41,376 nucleotides of DNA, from NCBI GenBank assembly GCA_030621915.1, contig JAUXGV010000004.1, forward strand, positions 1 through 41,376, given 5' to 3'. Shown here piece after piece: positions 8,742-17,155 of the stretch (within the stretch, counting starts at the first letter, position 1; each line of letters opens with the position of its first letter). The DNA is from Flavobacteriaceae bacterium (GTDB taxonomy: Bacteria; Bacteroidota; Bacteroidia; Flavobacteriales; Flavobacteriaceae). A model generated the notes under the pieces. The model made no database searches. It saw only the letters and a list, made by a program, of their open reading frames with translations, and was not told where the DNA came from. The position numbers and the translations under genes were made by a program.

Positions 8742-8756
8742 CGTTATCGATTACAT
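8742..8756 (-). promoter_or_regulatory. LacI-type operator candidate in front of the LacI gene
   Basis: Read on the minus strand, ATGTAATCGATAACG matches the catabolite-responsive/LacI-family pattern WTGNAANCGNWNNCW at all but its last position. It is a near-palindrome around a central CG, as LacI-family operators usually are. It abuts the palindromic -7 box and covers the -15 to -30 region of the presumed LacI promoter, which would suit autorepression. Matched by eye only. Confidence 0.45.
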
Positions 8757-9021
8757 AAGCATAAATATTGGCCAAATAATTGATTTATTTTAGAGAATAT
8801 AAAATAAATTGTATGTGAAAAACTTGGTGAATTCCTTTTGAAATAAAAAGAAGCTCCGATAAGAAAAAAAAAGAGGCTTTATTAAAAATAAATAAGAATT
8901 ATAAAAATTAGTGCAATTACAAAATTAATTCTTGCACATTTTAATAAAGTTATTAGTGAAAATATGGATTTGAATTTAAAATAGAGATTGAAATGTGGGA
9001 AAATAGGGAATCATTGATCGA

Positions 9022-9029
9022 TAAATTTG
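9022..9029 (+). promoter_or_regulatory. Possible -7 box close to the Gfo/Idh start
   Basis: TAAATTTG fits TAnnTTTG and lies only seven bases before the ATG at 9037. If used, transcription would begin at or near the start codon and give a nearly leaderless message. No TTG lies at the expected distance upstream, so the call is weak. Confidence 0.25.
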
Positions 9030-9036
9030 AAAAAAA

Positions 9037-10074
9037 ATGAAGGCAAAGAAAATTGGAGTTGGAATCATTGGATTTGGCAGTATAACTCCTTTTCATGTTC
9101 ATAGTCTATTGGAAATTGATGATTGCCAGTTAATTGCAATTCAGAGCAGCAATAAGGAGAAAAGGCAAATGATTCGAGATAAATACGATGTAATTGCCTT
9201 GGAAAACCATAGCGAATTACTAAAGTTGGATGAGATCGACTTAATAATTATATGTACTCCTAGCGGGTTTCATTTAGAGCCGGCACTTGCTGCGCTTCAG
9301 GCCGGAAAGCATGTTGTAGTTGAAAAACCATTAGAGATCAATACTACCCGATGTAATCAGATGATATCCGCAAGTAAGAAGTCGGGCGTAAGTCTATCCT
9401 GTATCTTTCAAAATAGATTTTCTGAAAATTTTCTGAAAGTAAAAAATGCCGTGGATTCTGGTAAATTAGGCAAACTACTATTAGGAAATGCATATATCAA
9501 ATGGAAAAGAGATCAGGAATATTATGATATGTCACCCTGGAGAGGAACTTTAAAAGGTGACGGTGGAGCGGCATTAATAAACCAAGGAATACATACCATT
9601 GATTTATTGATATATTTAATGGGACAAATTAACACAATTTCAGGAAGTATCCGAACCTTAACACATGACATTGAGGGAGAAGATGTTGCTACAGCAAATC
9701 TTGAATTTCAAAATGGAGCACTTGGAACCATCGAAGCTAGTACTTCATTATATCATGCTTTTCCTGAAAAAATCGAAATCCATGGTGAAGATGGTAGCAT
9801 TATATTAGAAGGAGGAGAAATTACACATTGGAATACAAAGGAAGATGGTAATTTGGAGTTGGTTTCGAAAAAATCTGATTTAGCATCAGGAGCAAATGAT
9901 CCTTTGGCAATTGATTATAACCTGCATAAAAATCAATTATACGCAATTATTAAGGCAATTAAACAAGGTGAAAAACCACCTGTTCATGGTCAGGAGGCTT
10001 TACGATCTATACAACTTATTGAAGCGATATACGAGTCGTCTGATACCGGTAAAAAAGTAAGAGTCATTATCTAA
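9037..10074 (+). CDS. Gfo/Idh/MocA-family NAD(P)-dependent sugar oxidoreductase
   Basis: This 345-residue cytoplasmic enzyme has an N-terminal Rossmann fold with GIIGFGSITPFHVHSL, then CTPSGFHLEPALAALQAGKH and the family motif EKPLE, whose lysine acts in catalysis. The C-terminal sheet domain contains the substrate-site segment GGAALINQGIHTIDLLIYLMG with the conserved Asp and His. Members oxidise or reduce ring hydroxyls of sugars, inositols or sugar acids; the substrate cannot be read from sequence. It has no signal peptide, unlike the exported family members common in Bacteroidota. It sits alone between the LacI gene and a convergent LytTR gene, so its link to either sugar pathway is only positional. 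Confidence 0.85.
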   Translation: MKAKKIGVGIIGFGSITPFHVHSLLEIDDCQLIAIQSSNKEKRQMIRDKYDVIALENHSELLKLDEIDLIIICTPSGFHLEPALAALQAGKHVVVEKPLEINTTRCNQMISASKKSGVSLSCIFQNRFSENFLKVKNAVDSGKLGKLLLGNAYIKWKRDQEYYDMSPWRGTLKGDGGAALINQGIHTIDLLIYLMGQINTISGSIRTLTHDIEGEDVATANLEFQNGALGTIEASTSLYHAFPEKIEIHGEDGSIILEGGEITHWNTKEDGNLELVSKKSDLASGANDPLAIDYNLHKNQLYAIIKAIKQGEKPPVHGQEALRSIQLIEAIYESSDTGKKVRVII

Positions 10075-10160
10075 GCATTCTTCTGAAAAGATTCTAAAAG
10101 CTGATAATTTGGGTTTAATTCAACAATTCCTTTTTTTTAAAATGGAGACATGGTTAGAAA

Positions 10161-11009
10161 CTAGACATCCGATTCAAAATACTCCATAAACTCCTTCTGG
10201 TAAGTTTTAGAAACTGGTATCAATTCGGTAACAAAATTCAGTTTTAATAAAATTTTCTGTCCGGCTTTTTTTGCAATATTCAAGTTGATAAGGTTCACCA
10301 TATAAGAGCGATGACATCTCCTTATAGGTTCGTTTTCCAAAATTTTTTCCAGATTCTTCAATGAATTTCTAAGCAATTCTTTTTTTAGAATATCATTGGC
10401 CTGATAATGAATATAGACATAATTATCTGTAGACTCTAAATACAGGAGGTCTTTAAGAAGAAGTGAAAATTTGACATTCCCTTTATCATCAGGAAATTTT
10501 ACGAGTTTGTTTTTTATATCAACATTTTTACCCTCTTTTTTCATTTCTAAAAGCTCATATCTCGAACGGAACAGAGACAGGATTAACAATACAATTGAAT
10601 AAGGAATGATAATAATAAGAAAGGTATGTTTTAATGTAAATAAAAATTCGTCAATAAAATTGAACCAATTCGAGAAGTCGTTGTAAATAACTGTAAGGAT
10701 AAATGTCAGTAAAATTAATTCGAAAAGCACCCATAGAAAAAATTGTTTGATCTTAAATTGTTCAAGCTTGAACAATTTTCTCAAAACAAACTGAGAAAAT
10801 GCCAATCCCAAAGCGCCAACCATGGCAAATCCTGACAATGTAAAAAATTGGGGGCTATTTGATAATGGCATCCAATCCTTTATATTAAATGGAATAAAAA
10901 TATTGAGAAACAACATCGCATAAACGAGCATAAACAAAACCAAAAAAAGACGATTTTTTTTACTGTCAAGAAGTTTAAATCTTAAATTAAAAAATTGTTT
11001 TAATTTCAT
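10161..11009 (-). CDS. Membrane-anchored LytTR-family transcriptional regulator
   Basis: This 282-residue protein has four predicted membrane helices (about residues 20-40, 56-74, 89-110 and 129-147), a charged linker, and a C-terminal LytTR DNA-binding domain (about 170-275) with LESTDNYVYIHY and the hallmark RRCHRSYMVNL. This layout is frequent in Bacteroidota, where the regulator sits in the inner membrane and has no receiver domain or obvious partner kinase. It is transcribed away from a sulfatase gene and convergent with the oxidoreductase. Its target is unknown; the adjacent sulfatase is the nearest candidate. The 86 bases before it (10075-10160) hold a run of eight Ts but no clear terminator stem. 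Confidence 0.88.
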   Translation of the reverse strand: MKLKQFFNLRFKLLDSKKNRLFLVLFMLVYAMLFLNIFIPFNIKDWMPLSNSPQFFTLSGFAMVGALGLAFSQFVLRKLFKLEQFKIKQFFLWVLFELILLTFILTVIYNDFSNWFNFIDEFLFTLKHTFLIIIIPYSIVLLILSLFRSRYELLEMKKEGKNVDIKNKLVKFPDDKGNVKFSLLLKDLLYLESTDNYVYIHYQANDILKKELLRNSLKNLEKILENEPIRRCHRSYMVNLINLNIAKKAGQKILLKLNFVTELIPVSKTYQKEFMEYFESDV

Positions 11010-11143
11010 TCAAATAATCATTTAAAATTAGCTCCTATAAAAAATCTCCCATTTGAGGCATTAAATATACAAATCTTTCAATTCGATTTTTTTAGGGATT
11101 AAAATAAAACGTAAATTCACATAAAATTAAATCCTTCATTTTT

Positions 11144-12556
11144 ATGAAATCAGCCAATTATTATTTCCTAGTTTTCACTTTATTTTTATTCAATTCAGGC
11201 TTTTCTCAGAATAAAATTTCAGAAGAGCCAAATAATAAACCCAATATCATTATCATATTTGCAGATGACCTGGGCTACGGTGATTTGTCATGTTATGGTC
11301 ATCCAACAATCATGACCCCAAATCTGGATAGAATGGCAACCGAAGGGCAAAAGTGGACCAATTTTTATGTTGCAGCTTCCGTTTGTACACCAAGTCGAGC
11401 GGGATTAATGACAGGCAGGTACCCTATTAGAAGTGGTATGTGCAGTGATAAAAGCAGGGTCTTATTTCCAAATTCAACCGGAGGTTTACCTACCAATGAA
11501 ATTACCATAGCGGAACAAATGAAAAAAGCAGGATATGTTACTGCAGCTGTGGGCAAATGGCATTTGGGGTATCAAAAAGAATATTTACCCGCAAGTCATG
11601 GTTTTGATTCTTATTTCGGAATTCCTTATAGCAATGATATGGATAGAGCCAATGCGGAAGGAGTTTCTCATAAAGAAATATTTTGGAATGCCGATATCAA
11701 ATATTTTAATGTGCCTTTGATCAAAAACGAAACAGAAATTGAGCGACCTGCGAATCAAAATACCTTGACAAAAAGATACAATGACGCCGCCGTTAACTTT
11801 ATTAAAAAAAATCAAAAAAAACCTTTCTTTTTATACCTCGCTCATAATTTACCTCACGTACCCTTGTTCGCTTCTAAAGAGTTTTTAGGTAAATCCAAAA
11901 GAGGGCTTTATGGAGATGTTTTGATGGAAATAGATGATGGTGTTGGCAAAATTTTAAAGACCTTAAAAGAAACCGGGTTGGATAAAAATACCTTGGTTGT
12001 TTTTACCTCAGATAACGGACCTTGGTTGGTGTATAATGATCATGGTGGCTCAGCCGGGTTATTAAAAGATGGCAAAGGAACCTCATGGGAAGGTGGTATG
12101 CGAGTTCCTGGAATATTCAGGATGCCGGGAAAAATTAAGCCAGGTACCGTTACTGAAATCGGTTCTACATTGGATCTGTTTACCACTGTCAGCAAAATGG
12201 CAAATATAGATTTACCTCAGGATCGAATTACAGACGGTATTGATTTAAGCTCCATTTTGTATGGAACCGGAAATGATGGACGAGAAAATTTGATTTATTA
12301 TAGAGGGCAAAAAATTTATGCTGCAAGAAAAGGAGCTTATAAACTTCACTTTATCACTCAAACAGCCTATGTAAAAGACACAAAAAAGACATTTCATAAA
12401 AAACCCTTATTATTCAATTTAGAAACAGATCCGGAAGAGAGGTTCAATATTGCTATAGAAAATCCTGAAAAGGTGAAAGAAATAGAGAAAATGGTAGATG
12501 AACATAAATCAGGTGTAAAACCTGTAAAAGATCAATTAGCGGAAAGGATAAATTAG
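11144..12556 (+). CDS. Secreted S1-family sulfatase (arylsulfatase A / GalNAc-6-sulfatase type)
   Basis: It should hydrolyse sulfate esters of a polysaccharide outside the cytoplasm. The 470-residue product has a signal peptide ending around NSGFSQ (residue 22). The active-site motif is C81-TPSR, where Cys81 would become formylglycine, followed by LMTGRYPIRSG. Metal ligands are D41-D42 (FADDLGYGD) and D290-N291 (FTSDNG); GKWHLG supplies the conserved Lys and His. Length is normal. It has its own upstream region, diverging from the LytTR gene, with no clear TAnnTTTG box. The maturase is not in the window. The sulfated sugar cannot be told; galactose or GalNAc sulfate would fit the GH110 neighbour. 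Confidence 0.92.
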   Translation: MKSANYYFLVFTLFLFNSGFSQNKISEEPNNKPNIIIIFADDLGYGDLSCYGHPTIMTPNLDRMATEGQKWTNFYVAASVCTPSRAGLMTGRYPIRSGMCSDKSRVLFPNSTGGLPTNEITIAEQMKKAGYVTAAVGKWHLGYQKEYLPASHGFDSYFGIPYSNDMDRANAEGVSHKEIFWNADIKYFNVPLIKNETEIERPANQNTLTKRYNDAAVNFIKKNQKKPFFLYLAHNLPHVPLFASKEFLGKSKRGLYGDVLMEIDDGVGKILKTLKETGLDKNTLVVFTSDNGPWLVYNDHGGSAGLLKDGKGTSWEGGMRVPGIFRMPGKIKPGTVTEIGSTLDLFTTVSKMANIDLPQDRITDGIDLSSILYGTGNDGRENLIYYRGQKIYAARKGAYKLHFITQTAYVKDTKKTFHKKPLLFNLETDPEERFNIAIENPEKVKEIEKMVDEHKSGVKPVKDQLAERIN

Positions 12557-12706
12557 CTAGAAGCCTTTATCAATTCCTGTTTATAATACTTAGAACAGTT
12601 AGCTCTTATATTCTATAAATAATAGAGGAATTTATTGTTTCATCCTGTATATTCAATTTATATCACTCGAAGGCAATAAAAGTATCAGTTAATGTAAAAA
12701 TAAAGG

Positions 12707-12738
12707 TTGAATAATAGATCCATCCAATGCTAACTTTG
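12707..12738 (+). promoter_or_regulatory. Promoter for the GH110-like gene
   Basis: TTG (12707-12709), 21 bases, then TAACTTTG (12731-12738) fits the Bacteroidota -33/-7 pattern. The -7 box lies 38 bases before the ATG at 12777. The rest of the 220-base gap (12557-12776) shows no gene or clear terminator. Confidence 0.6.
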
Positions 12739-12776
12739 AAGATATAAAATAAGTCTAATTACCATATTTCAATAAA

Positions 12777-14606
12777 ATGTTAAATCGAATATATCTGTTA
12801 GTATTTCTTCTATTATCTATTTATCCATTCGAAACAAATGGACAAATAATTAGTGAAAAAGTCTACATTATTTATGCTGAAGAATTTGGAATTATCCCAA
12901 ATACCTTTGAAAATATTGCCATTCCTTTAAAAGAAGCCATTAAAGAAGTTAAAAAATACAATCATGTTAAACTTGTGTTTGAAAATGGACGTTATGACAT
13001 CTGGCCTGAACATTCAGAACAAAGAGAATATTTTATCAGCAATACATCTACGGAAAAGGAAGTGCCTTCAAAAATCAAAACCATTGGTTTACTTTTTGAA
13101 AATACCAATAATTTAATCATTGAAGGAAATGGTGCTTTGATCATACTTCATGGGAAGATGATCAATTTTGCTTTTGTGCAATGTGAGAATATCAAAATGC
13201 AAAACATTCAATTCGATTATGAACGCCCAACAATGTCTGAATTGACTTTTGAAAAGATCAGCAATAACAAAATTATTGCCAACATCAACCCTTTTTCCAC
13301 CTATTCCATCATTGACGGTAAATTGGTCTTTTATGGTGAAGGATGGACAATGAAGCGTTACCACGCCATCTTAATTGATTCCAAAAAATCTTCTTTTTAT
13401 TATACCAAGTTTGATCCTTTATTAATGGGCTTTGCCTCTGAAATTATTCCAAATAAAATCGAGTTCGTTGGAGATTTTTCTAAAACCAATTATAAAGTGG
13501 GGCAGACACTTTCTGTAAGAGATCCTTATCGAGATCAGGTAGGTGCCTTTATCGCTTATTCCAAAAATGTGGTACTGGAGAATGTAAAAATGCACTATAT
13601 GCATGGTATGGGAATCGTCAATCAGTTCAATGAAAATATAACTTTGGATAAGGTAATTGTTAAGCCAAGGGTGGAAACAAATAGAAAAATTGCCGCCTTT
13701 GCCGATTGCTTTCATTTTTCAGGTTGCAAAGGACAAATTACCATCAAAAATTGCGAGACTTATGGTGGACATGATGATCCTGTGAATGTTCATGGGACTC
13801 ATTTAAAAATCACAGAGAAAATTTCTAGCAACAAAATTAAACTTCGATTCATGCATGGACAGTCATATGGGTTCAAGGCCTTTTTCAAAGGAGACACCTT
13901 AGATTTTGTACATGGCAAAAGCCTGCAGGTTTATGGAAGTTCTCAAGTGAAAGAAGTAAAAAAATTAAACGAAAGAGAGCTCGAAATTACATTGAATTCT
14001 AATCTCCCAAAAGGATTTGAAATAGGCGATGTTATTGAAAATGTTTCCTGGACTCCTTCTGTTACCATACGTGATAATTATTTTGGGGGCACTAATACCA
14101 GAGGCGTTTTGATGACTACCCGTAAAAAAGTACTTATAGAAAACAATACTTTTTTCAGAACCGGGATGCATGCTATACTAATAGCAAACGATGCTTCAAA
14201 TTGGTATGAATCTGGCCCAGTAAGAGATGTGACAATTAGAGGCAACCGATTTGTAGATTGTGGTTACAATCAGACTCCAAACAGCTATATAATTAACATC
14301 TGGCCGGAAAATCATAAAACTGTTCCCGGCTATTATGTACATCAAAATATCATCATTGAAAACAATGTATTTGAAAGCTTTGACACACCAATTCTAAGAG
14401 TAAAGAGTACTGATGGATTGGTATTTAAAAACAATAAAATATTATATACAAATGCTTTTCCGGATATGAAAAGTGGTAATTCATCATTTTTTATTCAAGA
14501 ATGTAGAAATATTAAAATTGAACTTCAGAAAAAAGACAAGGATAATTTCGATAGTATTGAATGGGTGGGTATGAAGAAAAATCAAATTAAAGTGAAACTA
14601 AAATAA
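12777..14606 (+). CDS. GH110-like exo-alpha-1,3-galactosidase (right-handed beta-helix)
   Basis: GH110 enzymes remove terminal alpha-1,3-linked galactose from blood-group B type glycans and, in marine bacteria, from carrageenan fragments. This 609-residue protein has a signal peptide ending near FETNGQ (residue 23) and a beta-helix of repeating short strands (NLIIEGNGA, NVVLENVKM, QITIKNCETY, VLIENNTFF, VTIRGNRFVDCGY, IIIENNVFESF). Three aspartates stand where the family puts its catalytic set: D310 in FADCFHFSG and D333-D334 in GGHDDPVNVHG, spaced 23 and 24 residues, the spacing I recall for characterised GH110 enzymes (D321, D344, D345). Length fits. It follows a sulfatase, so galactose may be uncovered by desulfation first. 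The family call is good; the linkage is inferred. Confidence 0.8.
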   Translation: MLNRIYLLVFLLLSIYPFETNGQIISEKVYIIYAEEFGIIPNTFENIAIPLKEAIKEVKKYNHVKLVFENGRYDIWPEHSEQREYFISNTSTEKEVPSKIKTIGLLFENTNNLIIEGNGALIILHGKMINFAFVQCENIKMQNIQFDYERPTMSELTFEKISNNKIIANINPFSTYSIIDGKLVFYGEGWTMKRYHAILIDSKKSSFYYTKFDPLLMGFASEIIPNKIEFVGDFSKTNYKVGQTLSVRDPYRDQVGAFIAYSKNVVLENVKMHYMHGMGIVNQFNENITLDKVIVKPRVETNRKIAAFADCFHFSGCKGQITIKNCETYGGHDDPVNVHGTHLKITEKISSNKIKLRFMHGQSYGFKAFFKGDTLDFVHGKSLQVYGSSQVKEVKKLNERELEITLNSNLPKGFEIGDVIENVSWTPSVTIRDNYFGGTNTRGVLMTTRKKVLIENNTFFRTGMHAILIANDASNWYESGPVRDVTIRGNRFVDCGYNQTPNSYIINIWPENHKTVPGYYVHQNIIIENNVFESFDTPILRVKSTDGLVFKNNKILYTNAFPDMKSGNSSFFIQECRNIKIELQKKDKDNFDSIEWVGMKKNQIKVKLK

Positions 14607-14709
14607 TGAACAAAATGAAATTTATTTTAAGCCTATAATCCATTCATACCTCATTTTGATTGTTTATCCCAAATACCTGTTAAGACATCTAAGGAGAAAC
14701 GATTTTTTT

Positions 14710-14717
14710 TATATTTG
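14710..14717 (+). promoter_or_regulatory. -7 box for the small secreted protein gene
   Basis: TATATTTG is a perfect TAnnTTTG box, 38 bases before the ATG at 14756. This is the same spacing as at the GH110-like gene. No TTG is seen at -33. Confidence 0.5.
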
Positions 14718-14755
14718 AACAAACATTTTAAAAAAATAAATTTAATACAACAATT

Positions 14756-15121
14756 ATGAAAAAAATTATTTTAACAAGTGCAATGATCTTATCGGTAGTT
14801 TTATTGTCAAGTTTTGCGGTAGATGACTCTAAAAATGTGATTGGAACTTGGAAATATTCGGTGCCTGATGCACCTTATGAATACCAGGAAGGTCAATTGA
14901 TCATTGAAAAAAAGGATGGGAAATTATCAGGCTATACCATGATGGACGGATATCAAACAGATATTGAAGATGTGGTTGTTAAAAAAAGTAATGTTACTTT
15001 CTATTTGTATGTAGAATCTGAAAAAGTATCATTTGATCTTGATTTCGAAAAGAATTCTTTTTCAGGAACTGCATCCTATTCTGAAGGTGAATTGGACATT
15101 TCCGGAAAGAAAAAGTCATAG
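14756..15121 (+). CDS. Small secreted protein of unknown function
   Basis: The 121-residue product begins with a clear signal peptide (KKIILTSAMILSVVLLSSFA, residues 2-21). The mature part of about 100 residues starts VDDSKNVIGTWKYSVPDAP and alternates short beta-strand stretches with turns (LIIEKKDGKLSGYT, VTFYLYVESEKVSFDLDF, FSGTASYSEGELDISGKK), which resembles a small lipocalin-like or beta-barrel fold with an N-terminal GTW motif. I do not recognise a named family. It has its own -7 box and a strong terminator, so it is probably a single-gene transcript. No functional link to the neighbouring enzymes can be read. Confidence 0.7.
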   Translation: MKKIILTSAMILSVVLLSSFAVDDSKNVIGTWKYSVPDAPYEYQEGQLIIEKKDGKLSGYTMMDGYQTDIEDVVVKKSNVTFYLYVESEKVSFDLDFEKNSFSGTASYSEGELDISGKKKS

Positions 15122-15150
15122 TTTCAAGGAAGTTTGTTCCTAACAGAAAG

Positions 15151-15202
15151 GCGGAATTATTTAAAATTATAAGTATAATTTGTAAGTAATTCTGCTTTTT
15201 TT
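15151..15202 (+). terminator. Strong intrinsic terminator after the small secreted protein gene
   Basis: A 20-base left arm (15151-15170) pairs with 15175-15195 around an AAGT loop, with one bulged base and two G-U pairs; outer arms are GCGGAATTA and TAATTCTGC. Seven Ts follow. It starts 29 bases after the stop codon and separates this transcript from the FAD dehydrogenase gene. Confidence 0.85.
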
Positions 15203-15241
15203 ATATCTTATACCCTAAAAAAATAATAATGAATCAAATTG

Positions 15242-16873
15242 ATGATTAAAAATACGTATTTAACACATACTGCAATTATTGGTGGTGGTATTTCCGGAAT
15301 TACTGCTGCTATAGAATTGTTGGATGCCAATAAAAAAGTAATCATCATAGAACGTGATTTTGAAAAGAATTTTGGTGGCTTGGCCAAAGAGTCTTTTGGT
15401 GGCATGTTTTTTATCAATTCCAAACAACAAAAGTTTTCAAAAATTAAGGATAGTGTTCAACAGGCTAAAAAAGATTGGTTTTCTTTTGCGGAATTTGAGG
15501 ATAAGGAAATTTGGGGTAAAAAATGGGCCAATGCCTATTTAGAATCAACACATAAAATATATGATTGGCTGACATCCAAAAAAATTAAGTTTTTCCCCAT
15601 TGTACATTGGGTAGAAAGAGGATTATTTCAACCCGGAAATTCCGTACCGCGTTTTCATATGGTTTGGGGAACAGGTCATGGTTTGATGGAAGCCATTGTA
15701 AATCATTTAAAATCTCATCCTAATTACAATAATTTACAAGTTCTATTTGAGCATAGAGCTGAAGAATTTATAATTGAAAATGGAAAAACAACCGGTTTTA
15801 ATGGTTTAGATGAAAAAAATCAGGAGTCTTTTGTTTGTAAGGCAGAAAACATTATTGTGGCTACTGGTGGAATCAATGGCAATATGCAAAAAGTACGGCA
15901 GCATTGGCATAAAGAATGGAATACACCTCCGGATATCCTATTAAATGGATCTCATCAATTTTCTGATGGATTGATCCATGATGAAGTCCATAAAATAGGT
16001 GGACATATTAAGAATCTGGATTTGATGTGGAATTATGCAGCCGGTATTCCTCATCCCAATCCCAAAAGAGAAAATCATGGGCTTAGTTTGGTACCTCCAA
16101 AATCAGCCTTGTGGTTAAATTATAAGGGAGAACGGATTGGACCAATACCAATGGTCTCCGGATTTGATACACGTTATTTGGTGACTAAAATTTGTGAGCA
16201 GGAGAAGCAATACTCATGGCAAATTCTCAATGAAAAAATTGCTTATAAAGAGTTAGCCGTATCGGGATCAGAATTTAATGAAGGCATTAAAGAGAAAAAA
16301 ATTCTGAAATTCCTATATTCGGTTTTGAAGGGGAATAAGAAATTGATTAAAACTCTGGAGAATGATTCTCCAAATTATATAGTTGCCAATAGTATTGAAG
16401 AATTGGTTGAAAAAATGAATGACTTGACAGATACTAAAGATGTAACCGTAGAAACTTTAAAAAATTCCATAGAAAGCTATGACGCTAATTTTGAAAGAGG
16501 TAAAAATATCTGGAATGATGAACAAATCAGAAGGATTGAACACGCACGTCAATATAAGGGAGATAAAAAAAGGACATTGAAACCCCAGAAATTAAATCAA
16601 AAAAAGAATTATCCTTTGGTTGCCATCAGGGAGTTTATTTTGTCGAGAAAAAGTTTAGGAGGGATTGAAACCAATTTAAATTCACAGGTTTTAAGTATTC
16701 CTAATGAGCAAAATGAACAAAGTCCCATTGAGAATTTATATGCTATTGGGGAAGCAGCCGGATTTGGCGGTGGAGGATCTCATGGCAAAAGAGCCTTGGA
16801 AGGCACCTTCTTAACCACTTGTATTTTTACGGCTCAAAAAGCGGCGAAGCATATTATAGAAAGTGAGAAGTGA
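15242..16873 (+). CDS. FAD-dependent dehydrogenase (fumarate reductase / ketosteroid dehydrogenase-like, COG3573 type)
   Basis: This 543-residue flavoprotein starts with the FAD-binding GGGISG motif (G14-x-G16-x-x-G19), a second glycine-rich stretch NFGGLAKESFGGMF, and IIVATGGINGNM. The C-terminus GEAAGFGGGGSHGKRALEG is characteristic of the COG3573 FAD-binding dehydrogenases. It lacks a signal peptide. The ATG at 15242 is preferred over an overlapping TTG at 15239. Such enzymes move hydride between alpha,beta-unsaturated or hydroxy substrates and a quinone or other acceptor, but the substrate of this group is not known to me. It may be co-expressed with the thiamine enzyme 282 bases downstream, though a repeat element lies between. 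Confidence 0.8.
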   Translation: MIKNTYLTHTAIIGGGISGITAAIELLDANKKVIIIERDFEKNFGGLAKESFGGMFFINSKQQKFSKIKDSVQQAKKDWFSFAEFEDKEIWGKKWANAYLESTHKIYDWLTSKKIKFFPIVHWVERGLFQPGNSVPRFHMVWGTGHGLMEAIVNHLKSHPNYNNLQVLFEHRAEEFIIENGKTTGFNGLDEKNQESFVCKAENIIVATGGINGNMQKVRQHWHKEWNTPPDILLNGSHQFSDGLIHDEVHKIGGHIKNLDLMWNYAAGIPHPNPKRENHGLSLVPPKSALWLNYKGERIGPIPMVSGFDTRYLVTKICEQEKQYSWQILNEKIAYKELAVSGSEFNEGIKEKKILKFLYSVLKGNKKLIKTLENDSPNYIVANSIEELVEKMNDLTDTKDVTVETLKNSIESYDANFERGKNIWNDEQIRRIEHARQYKGDKKRTLKPQKLNQKKNYPLVAIREFILSRKSLGGIETNLNSQVLSIPNEQNEQSPIENLYAIGEAAGFGGGGSHGKRALEGTFLTTCIFTAQKAAKHIIESEK

Positions 16874-16902
16874 GTAATATGATTTAAACATATTCAAGCA
16901 AG

Positions 16903-17083
16903 ACACACCCCTGAGGCGGAAAAATGTTCAAAAAATCAAGTTATATCAGCCTCTTCCCCTCTCAAGAGGGGAGTTATGAAATATAAATTATTAAAAAGTC
17001 AAGTATTACAAAATAAAATGATCATCTGATAATTTAATTATTGTTGTTTAATTCACCTCTTGAGAGGGGATTAAGGGGTGTGT
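16903..17083. repeat. REPIN-like nested inverted repeat
   Basis: The outer arms ACACACCCC (16903-16911) and GGGGTGTGT (17075-17083) are perfect inverted repeats. Inside them CCCCTCTCAAGAGG (16956-16969) and CCTCTTGAGAGGGG (17056-17069) are a perfect 14-base inverted pair, and each is itself a small hairpin with a four-base loop. The arrangement matches two REP-type units facing each other across a spacer. The right unit is compact; the left one has an insertion between its two conserved blocks. No coding capacity is seen. Confidence 0.6.
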
Positions 17084-17117
17084 AAAAAATTAATCTAAAA
17101 TAAAGTCCTTTCGTTTT

Positions 17118-17145
17118 CTTCCCCTTGGGAAGTTGTCCGAAGGAC
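17118..17145 (+). repeat. Tandem short hairpins in the leader of the thiamine-enzyme gene
   Basis: CTTCCC-CTT-GGGAAG (17118-17132) and GTCC-GAA-GGAC (17135-17145) are two perfect adjacent hairpins that end ten bases before the ATG at 17156. The first is almost the same as the hairpin before the KDPG aldolase gene. No ordinary ribosome binding site is left between hairpin and start except GATGGG. They look like another recurrent intergenic element rather than a terminator. Confidence 0.5.
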
Positions 17146-17155
17146 AGATGGGCTT

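Larger units (their letters stand above)
8687..9036. other. 350-base divergent intergenic region between LacI and Gfo/Idh genes
   Basis: It is very AT-rich and contains no convincing gene. The LacI-proximal end holds a perfect 20-base palindrome and a LacI-type operator candidate, listed separately. The far end holds a TAAATTTG box close to the oxidoreductase start. In between are long A-rich runs and an imperfect AAGC...GCTT pairing around 8850-8878 that is too weak to call a terminator. Confidence 0.7.

Noticed and set aside
10075-10160. A shared terminator between the convergent oxidoreductase and LytTR genes
   Set aside because: There is a run of eight Ts but no stem of adequate length on either strand.
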